Positions 34,001 to 45,879 are shown, counted from the first letter of the stretch. The stretch is 64,000 nucleotides of DNA from Euptelea pleiosperma (GCA_035048495.1 CM068543.1:29067751-29131750); one strand, 5' to 3'. Made by a program: numbers and translations. The notes: a model not told the origin generated them from the sequence alone.

Positions 34001-35553
34001 AAAACCTCACTAGTCATCTCTGATTCACCTCCAAAATCGAACCTAAAGACATAACTGAAGCTTTAAAATATAATAATTGGATTGATGCCATGCAAGAAGA
34101 ACTTAATCAATTTAAAAGAAATGATGTTTGGACTTTGGTTAAGAAACCTAAAAACATTAATATAATTGGAACCAAATGGATTTACAAAAGTAAACTTGAT
34201 AAAAATGGCATAATCATTAAAAACAAAGCTGGGCTAGTAACTAAAGGTTGCACAAATTGAAGGGATTGACTTTGATAAAACTTTTGCCCCAGTCGCTAGA
34301 CTAGAATCTATTAGAATACTCCTAGCCTTAGCATGTCACCTTAACATCAAACTATTTCAAATGGATGTCAAGAGTGTTTTTTTAAATGGAATTATTGAAG
34401 AAGAAGTATATGTAGAACAACCTGAGGGTTTTGAAGACCCTGACTTCCCAAACCATGTATTCAGGCTTAAGAAAGTTCTGTATGGCCTAAAATAAGCTCC
34501 TAGATCCTGGTACGAAAGACTCACTCTCTTCCTATTAGAAAATAACTTCACTAGAGGAAATGTTGATAAAACCTTCTTTGTCGAGAAACAAGAAAAAGCC
34601 CTATTAATCGCACAGATCTATGTAGATGACTTAGTGTTTGGATCCACTATTGAAAAACATGCCTTAGATTTTGTCAAAACTATGAAATTCGAATTTGAGG
34701 TGAGTTTAGAAGGAGAGTTAAGTTTCTTTTTAGGACTTCAAATCAAACAAACACAATCTGGAATCTCCAACTAACAATCTAAATACTCTAAAGAATTAAT
34801 TAAAAAATTTAACTTGGAAAATGCTAAACCTACTAATAATCCCATTAACACAAGCATAAAACTCACTTCTGATGAAAATGGAAAATCTGTGGATGCAAAA
34901 CTTTATAGATGCATGATAGGAAGCCTCCTATATCTTACCGCCAGTAGACCAGACATCACCATCACCTACAGCGTAGGAGCTTCTGCTCGTTATCAATCCT
35001 ATTCGAAAGAATCTTACTTAATTGTAGTCAAAAGAATCTTACGATATGTGAGTGGGACTATTGAATATGGCCTCTGGTACCCGCTTGACACAAATAACAT
35101 CATTGCAAGATACTCTGATGCAGATTGAGCCAGTAATGCCGAAGATAGAAAAAGCACGAGTGGAGGGTGTTTCTATATTGGTAACTGTTTGGTTTCGTGG
35201 AATAGCATAAAACAAAATTATATCTCCTTTCTACTACAGAGGCCGAATATATAGCTGCTGGTAATTGTTGTACTCAACTACTATGGATGAAGTAGATGAT
35301 TCTTGATTATGACATCACACAACACACATTTAACCTATTTTGTGATCAGCATTTCTAAAAATCCTATTTTGCACTCTCTCACAAAACACATTGATATTAG
35401 GCATCATTTATTCAGAAATCAGTAGAAAACAATATCATATATGTTGAGTATATTGTAACTGCTGATCAAGTTGCCAAAATCTTCACCAAACCTTTGGACT
35501 CTCAACGCTTTGACTTCTTGCGTAAGTCATTAGGGGTTTGTATTCGTACTTGA
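31080..35553 (+). pseudogene. SIRE-type gag-pol, broken by stops and frameshifts
   Basis: Gag starts at ATG 31080. A zinc knuckle CYECRGYGHIANEC lies at 31903-31944, and a second CRYC...GH...C knuckle (32370-32411) is interrupted by TAG at 32388. Next come the protease WYLDSGCSRHITG (about 32628-32666), an integrase with RLGHMNYKDL and a GKRYFLTLVDYYSRFTWVVF-like core near 33250, and a reverse transcriptase with an intact YVDD (34619-34630) and FAPVARLES (near 34290). RNase H with ARYSDAD follows near 35106. Stops at conserved Trp or Gln include about 31396 (TGA for Trp), 33460 and 34494. The last frame ends at TGA 35551. It lacks an intact ORF and cannot move by itself. Confidence 0.92.
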
Positions 35554-36139
35554 TCTTTCAATCTTATCTCTCCTTTGTCAATTTCTGACAAAAAATGGGA
35601 GAATTGGGGAACAATTGGTTCTCAAAACAAAAATTTGGAGATTGAAATCTTGGGAGAATTAGGGAAACAAAGTAATTCTCGATTGGTGGTCTTAATTTGT
35701 TAACTACTCCTGTGAGTTCTCTTCCAATTGACATTTAAGGACAGTCTGTGTCTAAGGAAAGAGGGACGTATCGTCATTAAGCAGGCCTAGTGCCTCTCCT
35801 TATTTCTTGGGAGACTACTTATTGTCAATTTTGGCAAGACTCACTTAAAAAACTTTTGGTCACTAGATTCAGGCCTATAGACTTGATAATTTGGTTCTGG
35901 TAAAACAATAATTCCAAAAAACACTATAAACCTCTAATTAACCATACATTACGGGGGAATAAAATACCTTATTTGTACTTGCCATCTTTTGTATGTGTTG
36001 TGATTATAGGACCTAAAGAAAGATGTCTTGGTGCCCTTCTCTACAAATCAATACATTTATTTTTTATGTTAGGTAGGCTTTGTGATAGGGGGAGAGCCAT
36101 TGTAATTGTATTTTGTCTTGGAATTGAGAAAGGGGAGAT

Positions 36140-37181
36140 TGATAAGTATACCTTGTGTTATCAATTTCAGAACAACCTTGGATATTTATGTAACTGATAT
36201 TGGCTCTCTATCTTGGACTTGGGAAAGAATGTCACGGTGATTCGAATGGCGACAGCGGAGACTGAGGAATGTTGGACTTGGGAAATCCCCATGAAGTCCA
36301 CTCGGACACATTTGGAAGCACCCCAACATATCATAAAGGTTCTTTATGGTGGGAAACCCTAGAAGAGGGTTTCTATCAGACCGGGCGACCGGTACAAGCT
36401 AGGCTGGTCAACCGGTCCAGTAAACCCTTGAATAGTGTGTGCGCATTTCCATACCCCTCCTAGAAATAGCCCTCCCGCCTACCCTTATTCTTTACCAATT
36501 CACTCAGCCTTCTCTTGAGTTCTTCATCTCCAAGAGAATTGCTCATACTCCCTTTGCCTTGTGCTTGCTCTACTGTTTTTGCCTTGCTAGCTTTATGGGA
36601 GATCGACTTTGGCACTCTGCAATCTTCGAGTGCAGTGCGAATCAAGTGAATGGTCCAGGCGGCGATTCTGCATAGTGCCCTTGATTCAACTTCAACAACA
36701 TCGAAGCTACACGTTTCTCATCAATCTCGGTTGAGGTAACTTTGTTTGTAGGGAGATTTCTCTTTAGAAACACTCCCCATATTGGTTTGATCCATCTATA
36801 TCTGTTATCCTGCTCAAGTCAAGAAAGGTTCTTGACTAAGCAGGAGTTCGATTGCGATCATACTCCATTTTTATCGATTACAATCGAGACCGAGTTCTTT
36901 ACCCTATTCAATATTTTAAGGTTGCTTAAATATTTAATTGAAAAGGTGATAAGCTCTGTGGAGCTATTTTGAGAGTGGACATAGGTGTTAGTACACCGAA
37001 CCACTATATATCTTTGTGTTGTGGATTGTTGTCTCTTTACATTTACTCTCTTTGATTGATTACTCTTAATTTTTAAGCATATTAGTAATCAACTTAGGCT
37101 AAAAATCAATAGACCTATTCACCCCACCCCCACCCACAACCCCCGTTTAGGTCATCTTATATCAATATCAAAGGAACTACA
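36140..37181 (+). mobile_element. 3' LTR of the SIRE-type copia
   Basis: It is 1,042 bp, from TGATAAGTATACC to AAGGAACTACA. The DNA between the pol end (35553) and this LTR is a 3' untranslated region, with no further gene seen. Confidence 0.88.
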
Positions 37182-38109
37182 GAAAGATCAAAAGAAGAGA
37201 TGAGCGAAAGGTGAGGTGGGTGTATTCTTTAATATGAGAAGTGGCTAAGTTTTGCTGTGGGAGCCTCCAAATTTTTTTTTAAATAAATTATGTTAGTAGA
37301 TTTTGGCTTTGGGTTTTTGTTTAACTTTTTAGGAGGTCAAATCTTCGCCATTGGATCTAAAGTTAGTAAAGGGTTGGGATCAATTAGAATTTTGGTTCAT
37401 GATAGAGTTTAGGGTTTTGATTAAAATATTCTCTCCTTCTTTTATAGAAACAAGCAACTTTCTATTTTATCTCAATTAAAAGTGATTTTTGTAACTTTAA
37501 AATGAGTAAATTTTACAACCCACTAAAAGGCTTATTTTAAGTTGGATATGAGCTAAAAATAGGTCCAAAGCCTATATGTATCAATTAGACTTTAATTAAG
37601 GTTATTTTTAGGCCTACAAGATCTCTAAATTGGTCATAAAGGTCCACCCTACTAACAGCATGAAACCATGCATTAATAATTAATATTTATTAATAAAATA
37701 TCATTAACATAAATTAAATAATAATTTAAAATTTTAAAATATCCTAAAAAAGTTTAGCGTATTACAAAAATTTAGGGGGAGAAAACTTTATATCATATCA
37801 ATTATATGTGTTATATTTTTCTCATTTCTCTAAACCTTGCATGCTAGCTTATGCACTACGATGTGCATTAAATTATTTCACTCACTACAATATTCAATTC
37901 TTATTTCTATCCAATGATATTACATTATGTGATGTTGGTGGATGTGCAGAAAACAGATCAAAGCTGAATATCATATTTGTTTGTCTTTCTCCGAGTGAAT
38001 GTGAGAAAGTAAGTAACTCATGTAAAGGGTTGCAATAATATTGTATTCTTTTGTTTTACTCCTTATATAAAGAATGTTTTTTTGTCACGGAATTGCCGAA
38101 GGGGGAGAT
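37182..38109 (+). mobile_element. 3' internal end of another copia-like element
   Basis: This is AT-rich, non-coding DNA that ends in the purine tract GCCGAAGGGGGAGAT directly before an LTR start at 38110. The left limit is unknown; the first 500 bases after the SIRE-type element may be plain host DNA. The open frame at 37808-38038 has no recognisable domain. Confidence 0.5.
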
Positions 38110-39240
38110 TGTAAGAAATATTTTCATATTCATATTGACTTAATTTTGTTTGACCTAAAACCATACGCCTAACTGTTTCCTAAGAGTACTGGTGTAGCAT
38201 TGAGAAGCAGTGGTACGCACATCTCATTGACTACGTGACGACTAAAAGACGAAGGCAAAGAAACAGACGGTTGACGGCTAAGTCATCAACAGAATAGCTT
38301 TTCGTCAGTTAAAGATCGTGCACACTTGTAAAGGATGGTAAGTGACTTAGTGGCCTTAGGATTAGGTGAATGAACTAAAAATCTACTGGCTAAACTCTGT
38401 CATAGGACTAAACCTTGGTTCAAGCCAAAAATGGCTAAGTATAGAAGAACCATGTGGAAGTCCAACCGATTGGACTCAGTTTAATCGATTGACCCTGGCC
38501 CAATCGATTGGAGGCTTTCAGACAAAACTTTTACTGAGCCCAATCGATTGGTACTTAGATCAATCGATTGGACTGACGAAGGAAAAACCCATTAGTGCAG
38601 GGCCAATCGATTGGACACTGACAGGAAACTTTCCATCTTAGACCCGATTTTAAAGGCCCATAAACGCCATCATTAGTTCGACGCATGTCCCTCTCTTTTC
38701 TATATAATAAGCCTTCATTTGGCTTTATTTAACACACAAATACTCAGAACAACTACAGTTATATTGCTTAAGCTTTTTCATGCTTTCAAGAGCTATTAGA
38801 GAGTCTCCTTTAAAGGTGAAAAACTTAGAGATATCATTCTTACTCGTGTGGTTTTGTGATTGGGAGGCGTGCGTGTAACTCGTAGTGTGGAGACAAAGAA
38901 CGTGGACACGCTGGCAGTTGGCCTTCGTTGAGGTTGGATGATGTATAGAAATGATGCTGCCTAGGTAATTCGAAACTTTCCAGTTAGTAATACTTTTCAT
39001 CTGGACATGTTCCCATAGTTTTCCTTGGCTAAGGTTTTCACGTAAAAACTGTATTGTGTTATGAAAGTTTGATTGTTTATATTCCGCACAATTGTTAAAT
39101 TAAATCAAGCGACATAAAAATAATATATAACAAAGATATATTTGATCTTAGTCGATTGAGATAATCATCTATCAATTAATATATTATTTGCTATGATTGT
39201 CGCATGCGATTAGATTACCCCTACCAGACCAATAATTTTA
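38110..39240 (+). mobile_element. 3' LTR of a copia-like element, right end uncertain
   Basis: It starts TGTAAGAAATATTTTC straight after a typical copia purine tract. The central part has five CAATCGATTG-type palindromes (38465-38615), a feature common in SIRE-like LTRs. A TATATAATAAG promoter-like sequence lies near 38700. No partner LTR or target duplication is in the window, so the end near 39120-39240 is a guess. Confidence 0.6.
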
Positions 39241-39919
39241 TTATGTTAAATAGATGAAATTTAAATACCTAAAACCCCCTATCTAAATATTCGGATATAA
39301 AGAGAACGGGCTGAATTTCACCCACTACCAATTTGGTGCACATTAGATACGAGCTATAATATAGCTTTTGAAGAAATGGTCACAAAGTAGAATAATTAAT
39401 CCCACTCCAAATCATAGTTCCTAATAATTAATCCCACTCCAAACATGGGGAATTTTTTTTTTTTTTTGGGGCATATTTTCCAAAAAAAAATACCTTATAC
39501 TGTATAAAAATACAGAAGTCTCCCAAAATGACAAGTGGCACACTACTAAAACTATGAAAATGACGTATTTTAGTGAATTATAGCAGCACTTTTTCGTCGG
39601 GAACTTGGAACCCACCCCATGAGAGAGGAGAGAAGGGCATGGAGGATTATATCTTTGTAGAGCTTACGAAACAAAATAAAAAAACAAAAACAAAGAAATA
39701 CAGGGGCGTTTTTGAGCGGCATTCCTGAGATGAATTCTGACAAACGGTTGGCGTGCAGGTTTGTTGACACAGATTGCGAGTCCCTCTCCCGTGTCTCTCT
39801 CCAATAAAACCCGAACCCAGCTCCTTTTCTTCGGTTTTCTATCTCTTTCTCTCAGTATTTGTGTTTGCGATTGTATCCGTTTGTTCAGCTCAGCTTAGCT
39901 CGTTCGCTGTTTTCTTTCT
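39241..39919 (+). promoter_or_regulatory. Upstream region of the isopentenyltransferase gene
   Basis: No element or gene is recognised here. A T-run (39452-39468) and an A-rich stretch (39660-39690) are present. The last 120 bases are pyrimidine-rich (TCTCTCTCC, TTTCTCTCAG), as is common for plant 5' leaders. A CCAATAAAAC lies near 39801. The start of transcription cannot be read from the sequence. Confidence 0.35.
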
Positions 39920-40957
39920 ATGAGACTTTCCTTCTCTAGTAGCTATTGCAGTAGGTTTCAATCTCTCGGCCTCCTACAGTCGATCAGACCATGGTGGTCC
40001 CGGATGGAGTCCACCACCCGTCGATGTCGTCGAAAGGACAAGATCATCGTCATCATGGGCGCCACGGGTACGGGTAAATCCCGTCTCTCCATCGACCTTG
40101 CCACTCGCTACTTTCCCTCCGAGATCATCAACTCAGACAAAATACAAGTCTACCGTGGCCTCGACATTACCACTAACAAGATCCCAATGCACGAACGACT
40201 TGGCGTTCCCCACCATCTTCTTGGCGACTTCGACCCTGCCGATGGGGAGCTATCCCCTTCCGAGTTCCGTTCACATGCCGACTCAACTGTGGCAGCAATA
40301 TCTGCTCGCCGTCGCTTACCCCTCATCGTTGGTGGGTCCAATTCGTTCATCCACGCTCTCGTCTCGGGTTCCAATTCAGACGGCTTAGATTCCGTCTCGG
40401 CTGAATTACGATACGATTGTTGTTTTCTCTGGGTGGACGTGTCCTTATCCATCCTTTATGAGTACCTCTTACGCCGCGTCGACGACATGTTCGACACTGG
40501 GATGTTTCAAGAGTTGGCCAGGTTTTATAACCCGGATACTGACTCAGAATTAGCTCCTCGAGTTGGGATAAGGAAGGCAATCGGTGTTCCAGAGTTCAAC
40601 CGGTATTTTCGTTGTTTTCCTCCGAGGGGTGGTGGTGTAGGAGATGGAGGAGGAGGAGGTGGGGGCGGAAGTGGAGGTGGTATTGTGATGGACACGCATA
40701 TCGAGGGGAATCTGGCAAGACGCTTGCTTTTCGAGGAGGCAGTGGAGGCTATTAAGGATAATACGTGTCAATTAGCAAAGCGACAGATAGGAAAGATCCT
40801 TCGGTTAAGATCAGCCGGGTGGGATTTACGGCGGTTAAATGCGACGGATGCGTTTCGAGCGGTATTGGCGTCAGATTCCGGCCGGTCGTCAGAAATTTGG
40901 GAGAAGGAAGTGGTGGAGCCAAGCGTGAAGATTGTGAAGCGATTCTTAGAGAAATAG
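39920..40957 (+). CDS. IPT: Adenylate isopentenyltransferase (cytokinin synthase), plastid-type
   Basis: It joins the isopentenyl group of dimethylallyl diphosphate to the N6 of ATP, ADP or AMP, the first committed step of cytokinin synthesis, usually in plastids. The 345-codon frame is intact and intronless, as in plant IPT1/3/5-type genes, and the length is normal. Residues 1-40 are Ser/Arg-rich with few acids, a likely transit peptide; Met29 (40004) is an alternative start. Residues 47-54 GATGTGKS form the nucleotide loop. Residues 71-80 NSDKIQVYRG hold the likely catalytic Asp73. Residues 137-147 VGGSNSFIHAL, 166-173 DCCFLWVD, 218-225 RKAIGVPE and 281-293 NTCQLAKRQIGKI are family blocks. 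An acid-poor Gly-rich insert fills 237-254 between conserved blocks. This is not the tRNA-modifying class, which has extra C-terminal domains. The exact paralogue number was not assigned. Confidence 0.95.
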   Translation: MRLSFSSSYCSRFQSLGLLQSIRPWWSRMESTTRRCRRKDKIIVIMGATGTGKSRLSIDLATRYFPSEIINSDKIQVYRGLDITTNKIPMHERLGVPHHLLGDFDPADGELSPSEFRSHADSTVAAISARRRLPLIVGGSNSFIHALVSGSNSDGLDSVSAELRYDCCFLWVDVSLSILYEYLLRRVDDMFDTGMFQELARFYNPDTDSELAPRVGIRKAIGVPEFNRYFRCFPPRGGGVGDGGGGGGGGSGGGIVMDTHIEGNLARRLLFEEAVEAIKDNTCQLAKRQIGKILRLRSAGWDLRRLNATDAFRAVLASDSGRSSEIWEKEVVEPSVKIVKRFLEK

Positions 40958-41187
40958 TTTTTTTTCCGAGTTGCAGGCTTGCTTGGTGACTTGGTCCCTC
41001 TCACTCTCTCTCTATTTCTCTGCGATTATATATAAATATACAACACATGAGATCCGGTTCGGTTTTAAGCCTTCAACCGAATCTGGTTGAGCCAGTGGCG
41101 AAGCACTCCGAGCCGGGGTGGGTGATAAGAACAAGAACACAGAAAAACAAAAGCGAAAAAATATTGCAATCCAAAGAGGTTTTTTTG

Positions 41188-41221
<34 letters not shown>

Positions 41222-41900
41222 CTCTTTTCCTTCTGTTTTAGAGTTTTGGGAGTCCTTTTTTGAATCACAATTTGGGCGTGAAGGCAGATGACAAAGCAGA
41301 GGGATGGATCACCCAAAAGTGGCCTTTTAGGTTGCTGGCCGGTGCGTATTACGAGGAGTACTCACGTCAGGGCGGAAGGGTGGGAAGAAGCTGTCCGCCT
41401 CTCTGTCTCTGCTGTTAACATGTGGTGTTTGGCCCCACTACTCAATGAGTTGTGATACGATCAGTATTGATTGGATGGTCAGATTACATACAGTGAACCC
41501 AAAAACATGATTCCATGTAGTTAGGATCATCTGATTGGGTTGGTTTTTAGCTAACTTATGCTCGGGAGAAGATGCTTTCTTTCCATTTCTTTTACCAAAG
41601 CCCATTTTTGGTCACGGGCTTTAGTGACCTATCTCGGTCACTAAATCCTGCACTCTTTAAATGTCTTGTCGGGTTGTCATGGGTACTTGTCAAGTGTACA
41701 GGCTTTAGTGACCAAGATGGATCACTAAATCTAGTGACCTGAGTAATTTGGTTGGTATTTTAGCACAAGTGCTGTTCTGAGTCTGTTGAGAATGACACCT
41801 GATCAGTTTAAGATCCAATGACCAAAGTACTTTTAATTGTAAAGGACTCTGAATTTTCCAGTTTAAAATGTTAAGGACTCTGAATGACACTGACTCATTA
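40958..41900 (+). other. 3' flank of the IPT gene
   Basis: A TATATAAATATA stretch (near 41028) could serve 3' processing, but no clear AATAAA is seen. A pure TC microsatellite lies at 41190-41211. No other gene was recognised in this stretch. Confidence 0.4.
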
Positions 41901-41914
41901 AAATGGAGTTACAC

Positions 41915-42140
41915 ATGAAAAAATCAGCAGGATTGGTGATTTCTAGCCGTTTGATTTTATCACTTTTTCACTCTGGGCTTGAAGAACCAGCCTATGGGTT
42001 GATTCCAAGCCCACGATGGAAAAAGTACTAAAAACCAACAGCTATAAATCACCAGTCACGCTGACTTTTCGTTTGTAGGTCCACAAGGTGTAGGCCAAAC
42101 ATTCATGGGTCAGTGAGTCTGAAAAGTGTGACACGTGGCA
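41915..42140. mobile_element. Foldback element, GGGCCCACTAAC family, worn copy
   Basis: The left arm AAATCAGCAGGATTGGTGATTTCTAGCC (in part) is mirrored by ATAAATCACCAGTCACGCTGA and, further out, by CCAAACATTCATGGGTCAGTGAG. It shows the family palindrome layout but no clear ends. Confidence 0.5.
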
Positions 42141-42206
42141 ATTTAAGGTACTGTTTTACACATTTTTTCCTTTGTGTGACACATCTCTGAAATTACATGC
42201 ATGTTT

Positions 42207-42602
42207 GAGGACGGAAAAATTTTAGATGCTGAGGACTTTGGATGTAGTCGGTGCAGAGCTGTATCGTGGCCTACATGGTTCTTTTTTGGGCCCACTAACG
42301 GCATGGATGTTTACCCCATCCCTTGGTGGATATATATAAGGAAAAATCAGTCTCATTGATTTTGTCTAGCCATAGATTATAGAACCTTTTTAGGATTGAT
42401 TGTAGCCGTTGGATTCAAGCATTTTTTTGTATATCTTTGAGGACTTAATCCAATGGCTATAAATTATCAACCAAGGGGTAGACCCCTCTGCATCGGGTCT
42501 GCGGTTAGTGGGCCCCAAAAAGGAACTATGTAGGGCCACGAGACCCCTCTGCATCGACAGCATCCAAAGTCGTCTGCAACTAAAATTTCTGTCTGCGGAC
42601 TC
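42207..42602. mobile_element. Foldback MITE, GGGCCCACTAAC family, best-preserved long copy
   Basis: The outer arms GAGGACGG...ATTTTAGATGCTGAGGACTTTGGATG and the inverse of CATCCAAAGTCGTCTGCAACTAAAATTTCTGTCTGCGGACTC pair, with mismatches. The palindrome continues inward through CGTGGCC(C)TACAT and TTTTTTGGGCCCACTAAC. The arms are well over 100 bases with a short unpaired centre. No coding sequence and no clear target duplication were found. Confidence 0.7.
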
Positions 42603-43387
42603 GGGGATTCAACAGCGTAAATCTAAGAAACATGTTTGTCAACAGAAACATTCTATTATTTTCGTGCATTAAATGTACCAAATTAATTAAGAGGGAACCT
42701 AAGGTGATGCTCATTAACACCTGTTTGGCGTGTTGGTCATGCGCCACGTACTCGTTTTTTAATTCAGTTTTTATTTTTCTTATTTTCATTTAGTATAGCA
42801 AGGCATATATGACAACCACGTATACTCATTTCTTAGTGATCTGCACGTCAGGTTCCTGTATAAGGACCGTCCGATCCACTCAACGTCCTCGTAGTAAAAA
42901 CATTAAAGGGTAAAATAGTCATTATATAAGTATGATAATAGGACATAGATTTATGAATCCCACGGTCCACGGCTCAACCGCATGTTTTTTTATTTGCACC
43001 ATTTTGTTTTAGTTGGAGCAATTCATACTCAGTATCTGATCCGATCCGGTCCTTTTGTGGGTTTGGATCCCGAGGCTAGGTATCCGGCCAAATTCTTCAT
43101 TTGACCGGTCGGATTGGATCAGATCCTGTTTGATTCTTGTACCAATTGGATCTGGATCCGGATCTATCTAGTTGTTAATAATTGGTTTAAATATGCGAAC
43201 TGGTTTATAAAAGTGGGAAAATAGAACAATGTTCTAAAGACAAACCCGGTCATCAACCCGACAAAGTGACTGGAGTGGGTCAATCCGCCTTAACACCCGG
43301 ATAAATGGGGTTGACTCTTGACTTTAGCTTAGGGGATACAGTTTATTAGAAGTAGGGAAATGATATAGATCACTAGGAGAACGGAAG

Positions 43388-43628
43388 CACACCTTACACA
43401 TGGCACATTCTTAGAGATCACTGATCGTATCGATCTTTCGCCCATCCCTAGGTAGACCTACATGCAAAAAAAATCAGCCTGATAGTGATTTTTAAGGATT
43501 TGATTGGAGTAGTTTTCATTGGTTGATTTTTAATAATAGATTTCGAGTGTTATTTGGGGTACTCTTATCCAAAGGTTTGAAATCACTAATCAGGCTGATA
43601 TTTGGTATATAGGTGCCACATGGCTTAT
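43388..43628. mobile_element. Foldback element, related family, worn copy
   Basis: The inner arms AAATCAGCCTGATAGTGATTT and AAATCACTAATCAGGCTGATA are near-perfect inverses. The outer parts CACATGGCACATTC and GTGCCACATGGCTT also mirror. Confidence 0.55.
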
Positions 43629-44335
43629 ACTATTATCCCTCATCATCACGTTGGCGTGCTGGACAACCCGAACTAGCGTACTCCAACCTAAGTTTTGTCT
43701 TTAAAATAGAAAGGTATTTAATGAAGAAATGTTTTGCCTTTAATTGTCACAAACGTGTGTGTCGACCCTGGTTTTGGCTTTATGATAGTATAGATAAGAA
43801 AATCTATTAAACGGCAATAAGCAATAACCTAAGATGAACATGGACAAATTTATAATAGAAAATTCTAAGTGAGGAACGTGAGGTTTACTTTTCTATAACA
43901 AACACTTTTTTTTTTTTTCGCAAAAAAAATTATTAGAATGCTATGCTTGTGATCCAAGGATTCAAATAGTCGAATTGCGATATCTAAACATGTTACCCAA
44001 GTATCTAAGCAAACAATCCGCGCATAAAATATCGCCAACTTAATAACTTGCGTGTAGATTTCTTCATGTCTAGATCTTTTGTAAACTAGTTTTGTTCATG
44101 TTCCGAATCTATTTGAATCTTTTCTTTCTTTTTTTTCGAGTTTTTATTGAAATACACCGCCAGCCGGTCTCTAGCGGATTAGTTTCATAGCGCTGTATAA
44201 TCCGAATTTTTTAATAATTAGGTTTCCTTTTTTTTTTTCTCAAAAAGGAAAGTAAGGGAAGGGAAGAAGTGGAAGAGGATTGAGGTGATGAGTTTTTGAC
44301 GAACTTGCACCCTCTTACTTCTCTCCTTATCTTTC

Positions 44336-44545
44336 TACTTTTTTTTTCTTTGACTTCCGAGGGTATTGGGCCCTCTTAGAGCAGCCGAATAGACCCCCAG
44401 GGGCACGTATGTACCCCTTCCACACGCTCGGCCAGGTAAAACTGGGGCAAATCCCCACGGGGTGGCCAAAGGGAGAGTCGAACTCAGGACCTCCTGCTTT
44501 TTGGAGTGTGGTATAAAACTATTAAACAATCCTGCCCGAGCGGTT
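44336..44545 (-). mobile_element. Au-like tRNA-derived SINE
   Basis: The minus strand carries a B box GAGTTCGACTC (plus 44475-44485) preceded by AGGTCCT. A body follows with CCCCGTGGGGATTTGCCCC, CCGAGCGTGTGGAAGGGG and GTGCCCCTGGGGGTCTATTCGG, much like the 3' body of plant Au-type SINEs. It ends in an A-rich tail (plus-strand T-run 44339-44349). The A box is not clear and no target duplication was found. The minus-strand open frame here is incidental. Confidence 0.65.
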
Positions 44546-44933
44546 GGATTTAATCCGTCCGGGCGGAATGGTTCATCGGTTCAATGGGTTGAACGAAAGA
44601 ACGTAGTTTTATATAACTAGCTAGGTCGATCTTCACTCGGACCAGTTGAAGGCTTGGGTCACCAGTTTATGCCGGTCTGAGCTTCCCAATATAGATCTAG
44701 GGCATCTTTATTTGGACGAATTCATGGAACCAAACAGGACCTTAATGAGTGCAAAAAATTTTAAATTGCTAAAAGTTTGAAAGTCTATCTAATTATTCAA
44801 ATTCTTTATCATAATGGATGTTACGTCCAGGATAAAAAGGTGGGTGTCTTTATCTATCGCTTGTGAGTGGGAACAGTAAATCCGGAAAATCTATACAATC
44901 CTCATACCTAGTTACATTATATGGTTTTAATTA

Positions 44934-45252
44934 GGGTGTTTTAGTAATACACCCTGAAATTTGAAAGTAATTTGTAGTACCCCCTTATACTTTCAAGCTT
45001 CTAGATTACCCCTTGACCTAGTTTAACAGTGGTTGACTTCAGTTAAAACAGACTTTAATCACACGTTAGCATTGTACTCACAATATTATGGTCTTTTCAT
45101 AAGTGTATTAACAGCCGCATGATGCATGTCACATTTTAATGTTAGTCAAATGATAGTTAAACTAAGTCAAGGGGGCAATCTTATAGTTTGAAAGTATAAA
45201 GGGGGTATTACAAATTACTTTCAAATTTCAGGGGGGTATTACTAAAATACCT
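44934..45252. mobile_element. Mutator-type MITE with 9-bp target duplication
   Basis: Arms of roughly 90 bases are mirrored: left GTAATACACCCTGAAATTT, then GAAAGTAATTTGTAGTACCCCC; right GGGGGTATTACAAATTACTTTC, then AAATTTCAGGGGGGTATTAC. The nine bases ttttaatta lie at 44925-44933 and 45253-45261, the duplication length typical of Mutator-like elements. The sequence is AT-rich, so chance cannot be excluded. The interior of about 130 bases is non-coding. Confidence 0.72.
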
Positions 45253-45524
45253 TTTTAATTATTTAACGCTATATCTATTCTACTTGTTAACGCATGAAGG
45301 GTTTATTCCATGCCTCACCCTAAACCCCAGTATCTCACAAATGCCCTTATTTTTACTTTTTTTTATTTTTTCTTTTTATTTACTTGACAAGAGTTTTTCG
45401 ATCTTTTTGATGCTAAAGAACACGTCACCCTCCCCCTCACCTGCAGCTCATTCAATGTTTAAAAAGTAAAATAAAGTCTAATATACAAATCTAAAATGTA
45501 GATGCAAACATTATAGAGAATCCT

Positions 45525-45712
45525 TATAAAGTATGTGCAAATGGTCACATACTTTTATGAGTATGCAAATATAGTCAGAAAGCGATACGTTACAACCAGT
45601 CCCCGTTAACCTTGGTTAAGTAGAGAGGTTGCAGGTTAAAAGGGCATTAGGTGTCGCATTCTGGTCACATTTGCATATTCTAAAGTATGGAACCATTTGC
45701 ATACTAGATTTT
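45525..45712. mobile_element. Small foldback element
   Basis: GTATGTGCAAATGGTCACATACTTT near 45530 is mirrored by AAAGTATGGAACCATTTGCATAC near 45683. Inner parts (GTCAGAAAGCGATACG against CGCATTCTGGTCAC) also pair. No termini or target duplication were resolved. Confidence 0.5.
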
Positions 45713-45879
45713 CCTCGCCCACAGGTCCCATCCAATATCTACACCGTACGGAGAGCGAAATGTCAAACCCACCATTTTGAAGTGACATGGAAAAGTTGGG
45801 GGATCATCATCTCATTTGAAACATTTTCTCATTTATTTTGTGCAGTTATTTTCCCATACATTGCTTATTAATTAAAGGA

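Larger units (their letters stand above)
29995..37181 (+). mobile_element. SIRE-type Ty1/copia retrotransposon, decayed
   Basis: The 5' LTR lies at 29995-31015 and the 3' LTR at 36140-37181. The primer-binding site TGGTTTCAGAGC (31018-31029) and the purine tract AAAGGGGAGAT (ending 36139) are in place. The target duplication is imperfect: aaaag (29990-29994) against gaaag (37182-37186). The LTRs differ at many positions, so the insertion is old. It sits 85 bases right of the first copia. Confidence 0.9.

Noticed and set aside
38465..38615. Repeated CAATCGATTG words as a possible CRISPR-like or regulatory array
   Set aside because: They are short palindromic words at irregular spacing inside a copia LTR of a plant genome. 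No spacer-repeat structure exists, and CRISPR arrays are not expected here.
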